Positions 42,305-54,159 of a stretch of 64,000 nt of DNA are shown piece after piece. Within the stretch, counting starts at the first letter, position 1. Each line of letters begins with the position of its first letter. The notes under the pieces were generated by a model that was not told where the DNA came from, did not search any database, and saw nothing but the letters and a program-made list of their open reading frames with translations. The DNA lies in the NCBI GenBank assembly GCA_033297205.1, contig MU859110.1:124001-188000 (forward strand), written 5' to 3'. This DNA comes from Pseudoneurospora amorphoporcata (lineage: Eukaryota > Ascomycota > Sordariomycetes > Sordariales > Sordariaceae). The position numbers and the translations under genes were made by a program.

Positions 42305-42897
42305 GCAAAAAAGAAACAGAGAATGAAAGCGTCATGGATGATCAAAGCCGCATCGCGCAAGGAGAACCAACTTGGCTACTATAAACTTCCGGCACGGAAT
42401 GTAGCGCAAGCTGGTGGTCCAAAGACGATGTCGCTTCGCACAGTGACGAGAGCAACTGCTCAAGGCATAATGACAGCTTTGCAAGAGCCCATGGGGTCTC
42501 GGCAGTAACAACCTATCGTCACGAGGCCATCGTGATCTTCCACTTGGAGAAACTGAAGCCAAGGCGTTGAGGAGTCGCTGCCAAAGAACCTGGAGAAGAG
42601 TGTGCAGGAGGAAAAATCTCTGCCGATTGCAGAGCTCGACCTTTTATCGATGAACGTAACGAAGTGGGTCCAAGCGTACCTAAGGACCCACCTTTGACAT
42701 TCAGGGGCGATCAGTTGAGCCAGCAAAGACCGACCAGAAGACCCTCTGTTCACGGGAGTTTATTCACCAGCCACTTCTCCTGTCATACTCTGAGCACTCA
42801 AAGGCAGTCACTGCACCCACTTTCGTGATTAACAGAGTGTGCTTCTCCAATGTCTTCCACCCGCACACTAACAAATCTGGCGTCTAACTTCTCCATC

Positions 42898-45058
42898 CTA
42901 CTGCTTCTCCTGTGCTTCTTTCAGAGAAATCATATGCTCAGCCTTTTGTACAAGCTTCTTCACACTCTGCCATTCCTCATTCTTCAGGTCCTCCTTTCCA
43001 CCCAGATCCGGACCAACTTCGAACATAGTGACCGTGCCGTCGATACCGCCAGTGGCCAATCTCTTGCCCTCAGTACGCTCCCACTTGACCTTGTTCAAGC
43101 TCTTGCTCAGCATTGGTCGTCCATCTTTACGTGGGCTCGGAGAAATACGTGCAACGGGCTCCTCAGTCTCCACGGTGATATCCCACAGCTCAAGCCAGCC
43201 TGCGCCATCGACCAGGCTGAACACACCAGGCTTCACTGGTGACCAGGCCACATCGTAAACGACATCCTCGCGCACAAAGTCCATAAGGGGCTGAACGCCG
43301 TTATGCTCCTGACCGGGTACGTTGATACCGCCGCCCGTTGTCACAACCGTAGACGTTGCCGCAGGAGCGCGCGCCTTCCAGAGCTTGACGCTCCAATCCA
43401 AACTAGCAGACAGTACGAGATCGCCCAAGTCGACAACACCCCGTGCAGGATGGAAGTCGACTGCCATAACGGGAGCAGCATGGCCCCTGTAACTGACGCG
43501 AGCATCAACACCTGCCTTGGCACCGGCGCGATCGTACCGATGGCACGGGTAGATGGATCCCTCTTCCGTTCCAACCAAGAAGAAAGTCGGGTCGGCCTGC
43601 GGGAACGCCATACATGTGGGACTCATGTCTTCGGTCCTGGATGGATGGGGGGCGATAAGTGTGAGGTTCTCCTGAGGCTGGGCGAGCATATCAATGCTCC
43701 AGCCGCACATGTGGCCATCGGTCGAGCATGAAATAATGTTGTTGGCGTTCTGCGTGCCAATAATATCGATACAGTAAACGGGATGTGTGTGTCCGGAACC
43801 TGTCAGGGGCGTCTTCTGTACAGGAGCTGACCTAGCGCGCGTATCCCAGAGCAGAACCTGTCCGCTGTAGCATCCGCCGATAATTAGGTTGGGGTGGAAC
43901 GGAGAAAACTTGGCCGTTAAGATGTCGGATTGTGCATGGAATACAAACTCCGGCCTATCGTGCAAATGCATATTCCAGACCTGTACAATTCCATCTGGGT
44001 CATGGGGTGCCGAAGGGTTCTTGGTGTACGATGCCAGAAGTAGTTCACTGAACTTGGGCGAGAAGTCAATGGAGCTGATCATGCGCTTCTTGGACCACCT
44101 CTCGTCATAAAACTGGGCCAATTCCTTCACCTTCCGCCGACCCTTCCCACCCGTGTTCCCGCTCTGTTCGTCCTCTTCATCAACATCGTTTACTCCGAGG
44201 GTATAGTCGGTCAAAATATCGTATTCCTGGTCGAGTGCCTTTTCGATGACCTTGGTCGACCTGTCGAGAAAGTCCATAAAATCGTCAGATTGCGTAACGG
44301 CGTTCAACTCTTCATCCGTAAGATTCCTAGTGGGAAAGTTCGCCGCAGCAGAGGGCCTGTACACTCCATCTGTGACAAGTTCCTTGGCCGCTTTCAACTC
44401 CTCCTCAATCTCCTTTCTTATGTTCTCGCGCAACTCTTCTTCGCGATCCCGTAACCTTCTGCTGATCCTGGTCTTAGTCGGCGAAGCAGGCGGTTCGTCG
44501 ATTTCCGAGTCTGAGTATCTACGGGTCTTGGGCTGGGGTGCCCAATCGTCCGTGGTCTGTACTCCTTTGCTGTACGTAAACACTTCCTTCACCGGCGATG
44601 GTGGGCATTCGTAAACAGTCGTGAGAGTGGTCGAGAGGACCTGCGTGGTCTGGTTTGAAGAAGCAAGTATGGGTCCGAGAGCTGGAGTAGCATATTCCGA
44701 GGGCGAGATACTAGTTTCCCCGGCGCTTATTACGCTGTTGGGTCGGCTTCCATGGAGGCGGGGAGAATTTGCGCCAGTCGAAACTGATACGGGTCTGCTC
44801 TCGCCAACCAGGCTCTGGATGAGAGTTTCGATCTCACGACGGCTTTCTGCCCTACCGGGCGTCGGGCTGACTATCTAGAGAAAAGGGGATCAGCTTTGAA
44901 GCGATAGAGCAGACACTAAGCAAGGACCATGCACTCACATCGCTTGCGCTTCCTATGCTCAAGCGGGCATTAGCCTGAGTAGCACGGAGCTCTCGCTGCC
45001 GCTTCAGCTCGGCGAGCTTCGCCTTCTTAGCGAGGATCTCATCCCGACGTTGCTGCAT
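42898..45058 (-). CDS. Cytoplasmic dynein intermediate chain
   Basis: Two exons, 45058-44939 and 44874-42898, give 698 residues. The start gives MQQRRDEILAKKAKLAELKR, the helical N-terminus that binds dynactin p150 in this family; the frame is open upstream but without that character. A Ser/Pro-rich linker follows (VSPTPGRAESRREIETLIQS and on). A light-chain/heavy-chain binding region lies around YDILTDYTLGVNDVDEEDEQ. Next come WD repeats: ASYTKNPSAPHDPDGIVQVW, GGCYSGQVLLWDTRAR, SCSTDGHMCGWSIDML, VGTEEGSIYPC, VLSASLDWSVKLWKA and LATGGIDGTVTMFEV. The protein links the dynein heavy chain to cargo adaptors for minus-end transport. Length is typical of filamentous fungi. Confidence 0.93.
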
Positions 45059-46285
45059 CTTTGCGAATCCCACAACCCATTCCCTGATTAGACTGGTCTC
45101 TGAAGTGCCAAATCTTGCTGCCGGCGCAAGCCCTTGGGGGCACAACGCGGGTATCCAGCAGCTGGCGATACACGGTAGGTTGTTTTAAGGGATGCGACCC
45201 GCGGGGAGGAGAGCGAGCTTGGGAAGCTTTGTGGAAGGTTGAAGCGGATGTCGCGTCGGTCTGTGATGTGCAGGCGAAGTGGAACAATGGAAAGTGAAGA
45301 GGGGCAAAGCCGAGTTGCGACGTGGTGTTCTAGCAATGATAAGGCAATGCAACTGCTAGTCAAAAAAGAGGTTTCAAACAGAAAGCGGTGCTGCCAAGCG
45401 CGATGTCCTTTGGTTCCTCTTCGCGGTTGATCTAAGGAGGAGGGAGGTTGACCAAACAAAAGACAATGAATGGATGTTTCCATTTGGGGAACTGAGGTCC
45501 CGCCGTCGACGGCATTCAGCACACACTGAGCACTCCAGTGGGCATCCTCCTCTCCCGCTCGAGGTCCCGACCTACCTACCTAACTTTCCATCCGCGACCG
45601 GGGTCCGCCTGCTGCGATGACACCGGTGGGGTGTTTCCCCAACATCGATGCACGTGATCGCACACTGATCCTTCGCGCGGTCGGGCTGTCTCTCCGGCTG
45701 TCAGGCAAGAGGTCACGGACGGCGCCTGCCCCTTGGCATTGGGAGTGGGCTGAAAGCCGCCGCGTGTGGTGAGCCGGGCTGTCGTGAATCGTCTCAAATC
45801 GCTGCCGTTCAGTGGGTGTTCCCGCTAGCGGGTAATGCTGTCAGGGCCAGTCAGCCGCTGTGCAGGGAAGCCCGCGTTGGCCGCCAACCCGCCGGAGCGA
45901 AGGCGTTCTTGCCGTAAAAAACCGGTAAAAAACAGCCTTTCGCCAGGCTGGTGTTCGGGCTGTTAGTAAGATACAGTGGAACCGTGGGTAAGGAAGAACG
46001 GTGGACGGTTACGGCTGCGAAAATTCCCGAAGCTCCAAAACTTCATTTCGCATTCTGAGCACCGACGTAACCTCAAACGTCTCTACCTTGGAACTTTCCA
46101 CCCCCTCAACGATAAACGCTCGCAACTTTTCCCTCGCTCGACCCGACGACGCACCACCCGGGACCCGATTGACCTCCTCAATTGTCATCCGCCGCATCCC
46201 GACCGTCTTCGCGTCTACCTTTTAATTCCCCTTCCTCCGAACCCCCGAGCGCATCCGGCCTCGCCAAACACAAACTCGTCCAAAA
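45059..46285. promoter_or_regulatory. Divergent promoter region between dynein intermediate chain and ATP synthase e
   Basis: Both genes are transcribed outward from this 1.2 kb. It is GC-rich around 45540-45900 with ACCTACCTACC near 45572. No coding region is supported; the frame 45088-45522 on the minus strand lacks domain character. Confidence 0.4.
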
Positions 46286-46970
46286 ATGTCGTCAACCGCT
46301 TCCAAGGCTGGATCCAACGTGAGTTGCACCACCGCCGCCCGCCGCCGCCGCCGCCGGCGGCACCATTACCACCACCACCACCACCACTACCATGATGCAA
46401 CACCCGTCGGTCCATGACGAGAGGGGGCCATCTTGTGGGCCTATTGGTTGTCCGTCTCGAAGACACCTCTCGATCACCGTCGCGCATTCCTCGAAGCACC
46501 AGTTGGAGAAGTTAGAAAATGTTCGGAAGCTAAAATGGGATATCCCGCAGGTCCTCCGGTACTCGGCCCTCGGCGCCGGTATCTTCTATGGCTTCACTCA
46601 CCAGAGGTCCATCAGCGCCGCTGAGAAGGCCGCTGCTGCCCAGCGCGAGTACGAGCACAAGCAGGAGCTAATAAACAAGGCCAAGGAGGCCTACGCCAAG
46701 TCCAAGCAGCCCGTCTCCGCCGTCTCTACTCCTAGCGGACGTGAGTTCATGCCCGATGTTTTTTAATATGATCTATAGTTCTCCCCCGGATCCGGTGGCC
46801 CGCGTTGTCACTACTCGCGACGAAAGCCGGGGGCCGGGGGTGTTCTAGGGGAAGAATGGATTTGCTAACCAGGTGCCCAACTGTGCCTCAAAAAAACAGT
46901 CGACCAGGATCCCATGAGCCCCAACTTCGACATCGAGGCCTACTTCAGCGCGCTTCTGGCCAAGGCCTAA
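46286..46970 (+). CDS. atp21: ATP synthase subunit e, mitochondrial
   Basis: Three exons, 46286-46318, 46551-46740 and 46900-46970, give 97 residues, the family's usual size. Exon 1 encodes MSSTASKAGSN. Exon 2 begins VLRYSALGAGIFYGFTHQRS, the membrane segment with its GxxxG motif (GAGIFYG), then a basic/charged helix (ISAAEKAAAAQREYEHKQEL). Exon 3 ends MSPNFDIEAYFSALLAKA. Subunit e (Tim11/Atp21) anchors in the inner membrane and, with subunit g, promotes ATP synthase dimers and crista curvature. The first intron, 232 bases, contains a GC-rich CCG/CCA repeat. The acceptor of the second intron is taken as AACAG at 46899; the next AG downstream (46907) would give a different frame. Confidence 0.87.
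46333..46392 (+). repeat. (CCG)n-(CCA)n microsatellite in the first intron of ATP synthase e
   Basis: About 30 bases of CCG/GCC units followed by about 25 bases of CAC/CCA units, wholly intronic. Confidence 0.75.
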
Positions 46971-47925
46971 ATGGGGAAACCGAGAGATGAAGTTGTGAAC
47001 AAGGGACGCAATGGAACGAGTTCAAGATAGACGCGCTTCGCATCGCAGGGAGGCAATTATCAATGGGTTATTGGGTTTCAACGTCAAGGAAGAAAGGAGC
47101 AGGGAAATGATAAAATGCCGAACGATGGATGGTGTTTTAGGAAAAATAGAGGAGGGCGTTTGCTGATCACACACCACTCTCTCATTTCCTCCGCCGGTCC
47201 GAGGAGGGATGCCAACTGCTGCTGCCTTGGGAAAACGAGAAACGGCCAAGAACGACGACAAGACACTGGAGACACACAAGACAACCGCCTCGTCAACGAG
47301 ATCCATTTTCCCATTCCCTTACCCACCCCATCCTCAACCCCGGAAAATGCATGTGGATCACGTATGCCTTGCACACAAGACAAAGGGATCCCGTGTGAGA
47401 TTTCACCTGCTGCTTGTTCAAAGACATCTATCTGATGATGCTAAGCATGGTGTGTATTATTTGCCCAACCTACCTATCACATACATTTTAAAGAAAGACA
47501 GTTCATCCCGAGACATAGCGACGGTATAACAACTTCCTTCTTTTTTCTCTTTCTCTTCTACCAGACAGACGGATAGACCTTTATGTTTAGCCAGCCTGTA
47601 CTTAGTGTACGTTACAGCAATAGAAGGGGGACAACAGGGTAAGATAAAATTCATTGGGGTGTTATGACTGAGAGTTCGTGATGGCCTTCTCGTCCTGTCT
47701 TGATCCCCTTGATCAAGTGTGTTGGAGCCTTGGTGGGATCGTCTATCAACAAATGGAATGGTATATCTATGGCGGTGACCCTATGCACCCACCCCTTTTG
47801 CTGTCTTTTATGGCTGTTCCTATCGCCCTTGTATACACCAGCAACCAGGTAATGCTTGACCTTTAACCCAACGGCCGTCTAATGCAGTTATAAGCACTCC
47901 TGACTCCTCTTTACAATTTTCTATT

Positions 47926-48062
47926 ACTCTTCACTCCTCTCTTCACTCCTCTCTTCACTCCTCTCTTCACTCCTCTCTTCACTCCTCTCTTCACTCCTCT
48001 CTTCACTCCTCTCTTCACTCCTCTCGTCACCCCTCTCTTCACTCCTCTCTTCACTCCTCTTT
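47926..48062 (+). repeat. 12-base minisatellite, unit CTCTTCACTCCT, copy 2
   Basis: About eleven nearly identical copies of CTCTTCACTCCT in tandem, with one unit changed to CTCGTCACCCCT. On the minus strand the array is an open frame that repeats Gly-Val-Lys-Arg, which is a by-product of the 12-base period and not a gene. Confidence 0.9.
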
Positions 48063-48635
48063 CAGGTGCAAGACTTGGCCAGAGAAAGAAAGTCATTGAT
48101 TAACGTACTATCTTTACCACACCCACTTGAGCTTTCATATCCTACCGTCATCTTCCAGACAAACGAGGCTTAAGCACCCTCTACCCTCTTTACCCTCCTC
48201 CTCCTCCCATACTCTTCGGTTCTCTCCCGCGTTCTTCTGGCAGGATATCTAGCTCCTACTATTTTTTCACCGGCAAAACATCGGCGAATACGGGGCAGAA
48301 TCATTCTTGCGTTGGCAAGTTAAGCTAGTGTTTCAGTTATGCAGCAGTGAGTGACCTGGATAGATGTGGACCGGAATTGACCTTGCCATTCGAACTTCTT
48401 CTATCTTAGGTCATCTTGGATTCGGTTATTTATCCACGCACATAGCTAAGAAGCACTGCTGGGGTCTTTTTTGAGAGATATCTCTCCCTGAAGACTCCAC
48501 ACACACTTGATGGCAGAAACAGCTTTAGGATATCCTGAAAGTGGCATCAATTAATCTTGAAAAGACGGAACCTAGCTTCTTATTAACGCTTTAAAATTGG
48601 AAAGGGAACTAGAAGGTCACCAAAAAAAAAAGAAA

Positions 48636-48765
48636 AAAAGCTCAACGGCTGTTGACCAGGGTCGAACCCGTTAGTCAAGCTGCCGTCTACGAGAAAACCC
48701 ACGATTTTCTGGCTCCATGCGCCTACCACGTCTGCTACTGGGAGTTGTTTGGAAGGTCTGAACTG
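48636..48765 (-). ncRNA. tRNA-like / pol III-type element, possibly a tRNA relic or SINE
   Basis: On the minus strand an A-box-like TAGCAGACGTGGTAGGCGC (about 48733-48715) is followed about 60 bases on by a B-box-like GGGTTCGACCCTGG (about 48669-48656). After 20 more bases comes TTTTTTTCTTTTTTTTTT, a strong pol III terminator. AGAAAA and TTTTCT can form an anticodon-like stem with a seven-base loop. The acceptor strands do not pair, the D stem is poor and U33 would be C, so this is not a functional tRNA as it stands. Confidence 0.35.
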
Positions 48766-49401
48766 AGGACTTATATGGTCCAAGGTCCCGAACCGCCGTA
48801 GCGCGAGATTATGTCCCTTGCTTATAATATATTTCGTCCGTTTTTGATGGATTTACTGTGGTAGATCATTTCATTTGAAAAATCTCCCATGCGGTGCTGA
48901 TACAGAGCACGCTGGTTGGTACTAGGGGTCCTAGTCAAGACTGCTTAGTCCCGTGCTGTCTTCAGGCCGCTTCTTCACGAGTTCCTCTGGTTCTGATATT
49001 CGGGAATAATTCAACTGCAATGAAAATTCTTCACAGTTCTTCTTATTGATGTTACTGACGAGGTATACGATTCTAAATCAGACACTCCACCCATCCTCCA
49101 TGACCTCCAACCAGTTTTGTGACCCTTCAACCCGTGACCCAGGAAGATATAAACTCCTGGTGTTGCAGCCCCAAACGTATAATATGGAAAAAGCCATCCG
49201 AGTCAATGTTTGAAAAGGAGAGAAAACAAGACCAACACCACACTGTACGCCATGCTAGGAAGACAAGCGAAGGAAAAAACAGTAAAGCAAGGGATGCCAG
49301 GTAATTCCGCCTCATCACCTGACTGAATAGATCAAATCTAAATATGTGCCGCCTCACTCCTGAGGTCTTCGTCTTGTCGCTCCCCTGTTTTGACTGGCAA
49401 C

Positions 49402-50325
49402 TCAAGCCCCGGGGCGGGCAACTCGCTGAGATGAGTTGGTGGCAGTAGCCAGACGAAGCTCTGAAGTCGTGCGCCTATGCTGCATCGTTGTTGTACCAAA
49501 CTGAAAGTGTCTTGTCCGTAGTTGAGAGTTTTCGAAGTAAGGTCCAAGGTACGTCCGCATACGTGACTGCAGCACATCTCGATAACTAGGGGGCACCTCA
49601 TGCCATCGGCCTTCACGGGCAGCGGCGATTATGCGAGGCGTGGAAAATTCGCTACTTGAGGTATCGGAGTGGCGTGGTATTTCACCCGTCTCGATAGCAT
49701 TCTTCAGCCAATCCTCCAGTGGAATAGCCAGCACGCTATTCGGTACGACGGTTTGGTACCCGGTGTATGGGGACACCGTCGTTGGATGGATCTCGTCTTC
49801 GTCGCTCATGGTCTCATCTTCGTCCTCGTCCTCCTTCATGACCTCGTCTTCGTCTTCCTTCACAGCCTCCGGTACAGCCTCCGGCGCAGCCTCCACATAG
49901 GGCTCGTAACCAAATTCAGGTTTGGTCCTGACCGTATTTCGAAGGTCAGGAAAGCCGTCGTCCGCAGTGTCTCGGATGACAATTCCTTGCTCCTCTTCGT
50001 ACTTCTCCTTGGCCCATCTTGTGCCCTCCCACTTTGTCAGATTGGCAATCTCCCATTCGGTCAAACGGAGAGCATCGAAAGCGCGGAAGAGCCGACGGTG
50101 CCATTGCCAGCGACTTAGGCGAATGCGGTGAATAGGGTGGTTGTAGTCGAGGCCGGGATACTTCGCTTCTTGAGTGTCGATGTGGCCATAATACGAATGG
50201 ACCTCTTGTCGAACCTCGAATATCAGATGCCTTTGGAGAAAGGCGGCAAAATTCGAAGGGTCCGATGGTCGGGCCTTTGAGAAAATGTACCTATGGACCA
50301 GTTCTTCGATCGGAGGCTGCATCAT
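49402..50325 (-). CDS. Acidic protein of unknown function
   Basis: 307 residues from the ATG at 50325; the frame opens a little further upstream but without an ATG. An acceptor-like CGCCGCAG just upstream suggests a 5' intron, so a short upstream exon cannot be excluded. The N-terminal 115 residues look folded: PPIEELVHRYIFSKARPSDP, FAAFLQRHLIFEVRQEVHSY, RIRLSRWQWHRRLFRAFDAL and LTEWEIANLTKWEGTRWAKE. A highly acidic linker follows (VKEDEDEVMKEDEDEDETMS). The last third has SVLAIPLEDWLKNAIETGEI and REGRWHEVPPSYRDVLQSRM. I do not recognise the family. Confidence 0.68.
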   Translation of the reverse strand: MMQPPIEELVHRYIFSKARPSDPSNFAAFLQRHLIFEVRQEVHSYYGHIDTQEAKYPGLDYNHPIHRIRLSRWQWHRRLFRAFDALRLTEWEIANLTKWEGTRWAKEKYEEEQGIVIRDTADDGFPDLRNTVRTKPEFGYEPYVEAAPEAVPEAVKEDEDEVMKEDEDEDETMSDEDEIHPTTVSPYTGYQTVVPNSVLAIPLEDWLKNAIETGEIPRHSDTSSSEFSTPRIIAAAREGRWHEVPPSYRDVLQSRMRTYLGPYFENSQLRTRHFQFGTTTMQHRRTTSELRLATATNSSQRVARPGA

Positions 50326-53300
50326 CCTGGACTGACTCGGAAGATCCTTCCTCTCCCTGCGGCGCAACGTATTTTTGTGTTATTCGTGATTATAGGAGTT
50401 GATGCTTGAGCTACCTATGCTGGGGCGTGGTTTAGTAAACTTGATTCTGATGTGTGATACTGATGGTGAGATTTTGGTATGGTGATTTGGGGGAGGAAGA
50501 CAAAGAGGACTGGACCCGGAGGGAAGAAGTTGGAAAGTAGCGGTAGTGAAAGCAGATATGGTGTGACGACCGGAGAAGCCGCATGGGCCAAGATCAGGGA
50601 GGCTCTGAGGACGTGGGATGGAATGTGGTTGCTACCGTATTCTGAACCAGCACAGGTAACTTGGTGTAAGTGAGGTACGTACATTGGCTGATGACAATGG
50701 CCAGACGCCTGCAGGGTCTCGGCTTGTGACTTCTGTTTGACTTCCAACGTGAACTTGCAGGTTTTCCGGATGAACTGGATTGTTTGTATCGCAAGACGTT
50801 CATACGGGGAAGGAAAAGGACAAACGAAAAGGAAGGGAGCAATGAGAGTGAAGTGGCATGAGAGGGTGGACAGGGCAAGCATTAATAACAGTTCCCAACG
50901 GCACCCAAAGAAAGAAGACCGGCAGACCCTGACCACCCTGGCCGGATTTATGCCGTGCCTGTGCTTTACATTGTAAAAATGTATAGTACAGAAGCATGAG
51001 CGGCCGCCGAATGCGGCCTTGAATGAGTGAGCAATGAGGTGGTGGAAGGAGAAAGTGGGAGTGGCCCATGAGGAAGGCCCAGTCTCGTACTTGCCCATCG
51101 GTCGAGAGACCCGAGAGAAAGAGAAGGTGTGATGTGAATGTCTCTACCACCAAAGAGGTACATTGAGATCCCTGTTCATGGCCCAAAGGATCACCAAAAA
51201 GGATGGAAGCCACTCAGAACAAAGGAGATTAGGCGACAGCCTTTATGTGTCCACGGCATTACAAATGTGTAGTCGGGCAAAGGCTCCTTGTTGCATTACC
51301 TGTATTTCACCACCAACAGTCAACACATTAGAGTGAGAAGAGCCTGCCTCAGGAGGAAGACTTTTGAAGAAGCGGCGAACTCGAGGCTCCTGCCGCGGGA
51401 AACTGTGGACCTCTTACGACCAGCGGTCGGGAGTAAGGTAAAAGCATCCAATCCATAACACGGATTTGCACGAATGGACGGCCGGGTGCAGTTGGCTGGA
51501 TGGCGATAAAAAGTGGGGAGTCTGCCCTGTTTGACTGAACCTAGGCGCACCCGACTGGGAACTGTTCGTCTCGAATTTACAAACCTTAACCAACAAAGTC
51601 ATTAGCAGCAAAGACCTCATGGATGCCCCCACCACTCACGACATCGGACATAACCTGTGTAGTGATGAATCATGGCTTCAGATGCCATCCTAGTAAGCCA
51701 GTCACTCTTTCTCTTATCCACCACCTCGCCTGTACATGCCCTGGCCCTCGATGTTCAAGCTGGACGATAGATATGAGAGATGATGGGTGCCGCACAACTG
51801 TTTTCGTCCATTGACGAAGGCCGGAATTTGCACGGAAGCACGCGGCAACAACAACGGCAGACCGACCGCAACAATCCGTCCGTCGATCCCAGGTTGGCAC
51901 AATACCGAAGCTATTGGTTGGTTCTGGTCAGCGGTTGATTGATATATATATATGGATTCCGGCCTCGACCAAATCTTATCAAAGCCCGGTTCGCATCTCA
52001 ACGACACATCAAGTCATTGTCGCCAACCGTCCTATCGACCTATGCCCCAAACGCTGAACGCGCCGGACACTTTCAAGCGAAGAAAGAAGGCCCAGGGAGC
52101 ATGCGCTTTATTACCATGTCACCACGTTCTATCCCGGCTCGGGTACTGTTGGGGCATAGTCGACATCACCAACTCAGGCACCGAAAGCGGAAGCGGCAAG
52201 TCTTGTTGGTTGATATGGGCGTTAGTACCACTCATCCGAATGATGTGAAGAATGTCGCACATTTTCCCATAGGTTAGGTTTGTTCAACATTGCTCTTGTG
52301 ATATGCGGGCATTACGGGCGCAATATGTTGCACTGTTTTTACACCAACTGGCTCTCTCCACATCGGATCGTCGGCGGTTGCGATACAAGAGGTGGATAAA
52401 AGACCGAAATAAAAGAGACTGGACAACCCGACTCATCGCAAGCATGGTATCTCTGGGCAAACAAGGCACCGCAGTCCGCCCTGGCCAGAGCATTCACGAG
52501 AACACGCACTTGTTGGGTTGGTGGCTTGGCCAATTTTACTCGGTTTGCTGTTCCACAAACCACACAAGAAACATGTGTTGGGATCACATCCAAGCCATGG
52601 TGATGGGATCACACTATTTGCTCTCTGAGCCAACAGACTGTTCCTTCCCGGGGAATCGGAGGATTCTTAGACCACGCCGTCAACCAGCCCCAAGACACCG
52701 GATGTTGGGGCGTGAGACGGGTCATACTAGGCGCCTCTACCTAACCCCGCCACGAACCACCACACGGCGCTTTCCCGACCCAGATTACCAACTTGTTCGG
52801 ATGTACATGGACAGTGCACAGTCCCAAGACCTCATTCACGGAGCGATGAGTGTGCACCAGGGATCTCTTCGGCTGTTCCTATCCAGGGAGAAGCACCGAT
52901 AGTCGTTAGAGCCTGCTTGGTATCCCAGCGGCTTGTTACTCCCTGTCATCTAATGGCAATCAGTCTCACTTAAAACCCGAAGAAGGTATTCAGCAACGTG
53001 TCTCGCGAACATCGCTAAACCTCCAGTTCTTGGTTACGGTTCCGTTTGTGATGATCTGGCATCTCGCCATCGCCCTAGCTCGACCTGCTCGTTCCATTAC
53101 CCCGAGCGAGTAGGCATCGATATACTGGAAATGGCCATGCATTTACGGCCAGGCGGCCATATCTTGCGACCCTCCCCCGTGGCAGCGTCATCTCCTCACA
53201 TCTTCGTCTTTACCCTCACATATCAGCATTGAACAGACAGTTAGTCAGTTACACATCTGCAGCTGTCCGGCGGCCAAAGCCCAACCCAAACCTGCTGGCG

Positions 53301-54067
53301 AGGGCAACTGGGACCGGCGCTCTCTTAACGTCCACTGGCTGCGATTGATTCTTGTTCTAGGCAGTTCGGTACCCGACCGGCGGTGAATAATCGCCAATCA
53401 TCCCACTTTTTACGGCGGTCCCGGTTTTGGGCCGCATCTCTTCTCTGATAATCTCCCCCACTTCCTCCGGCCACGCCGACGGTTGAGCCGGCCGGCCACC
53501 GTTACTGTGACCGCTTCCCTTTCCCCTCCTTTCCTTCCATTCGATCTCCCTGATTTGGGCGTCCTTTACCTAGCCCAACGGCCGGGACGGAAGGGCGACA
53601 ACCCCTCCACAGAATGCTGAATGTAGTCCAGTAATCATGGATTATCTATCTGGTGTACAACCGCCGTAATTGTCCACATGATGAGATTCACTATTCATCC
53701 ACACCCTTCGTCCATATTAGCACCTTTTCATCGCGACTCACGATACAAGTCCTCTGAACCGGCTTTCGTTTCTCCCTTTGCTGCCTCCTTCCATTTCAAC
53801 CACTAAAATTCTTACACACGGACAAGAAAGCGGACAGAGTCCGGCGATCTACCCTCGGACCCCGCCCGCATACCCGGAGGTTCTCATCCGCTCCGGTCAA
53901 ACAGATCGGATTAGGCCAAGTCAGACCAGGCCAGGATGAAAGCGACCGGCATTGTTTCTATGTACACGTGACCAGTTGTTTTCATTTCATTTGTCTGGTC
54001 TATTTCCTTCCCTCCCTTCGCTGGCTGAAAGGTACCTATTGCTGCCTGATGGTCATGATGTTTGATT

Positions 54068-54159
<92 letters not shown>

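Larger units (their letters stand above)
46971..49401. other. Gene-poor intergenic stretch with minisatellite and pol III-like signal
   Basis: 2.4 kb between two convergent genes. Contains the clean 12-base array at 47926-48062 and the tRNA-like element at 48640-48770, both listed separately. No protein gene is supported. Confidence 0.45.

Noticed and set aside
47911..48096. Repeated Gly-Val-Lys-Arg frame on the minus strand
   Set aside because: By-product of the 12-base tandem repeat.
50415..51098. 227-codon minus-strand frame
   Set aside because: No domain; contains several donor/acceptor-like signals and reads like non-coding leader DNA.
52303..52902. 199-codon plus-strand frame
   Set aside because: Composition (Arg, His, Cys, Trp scattered) is that of a chance frame; no motif, signal peptide or splice context.
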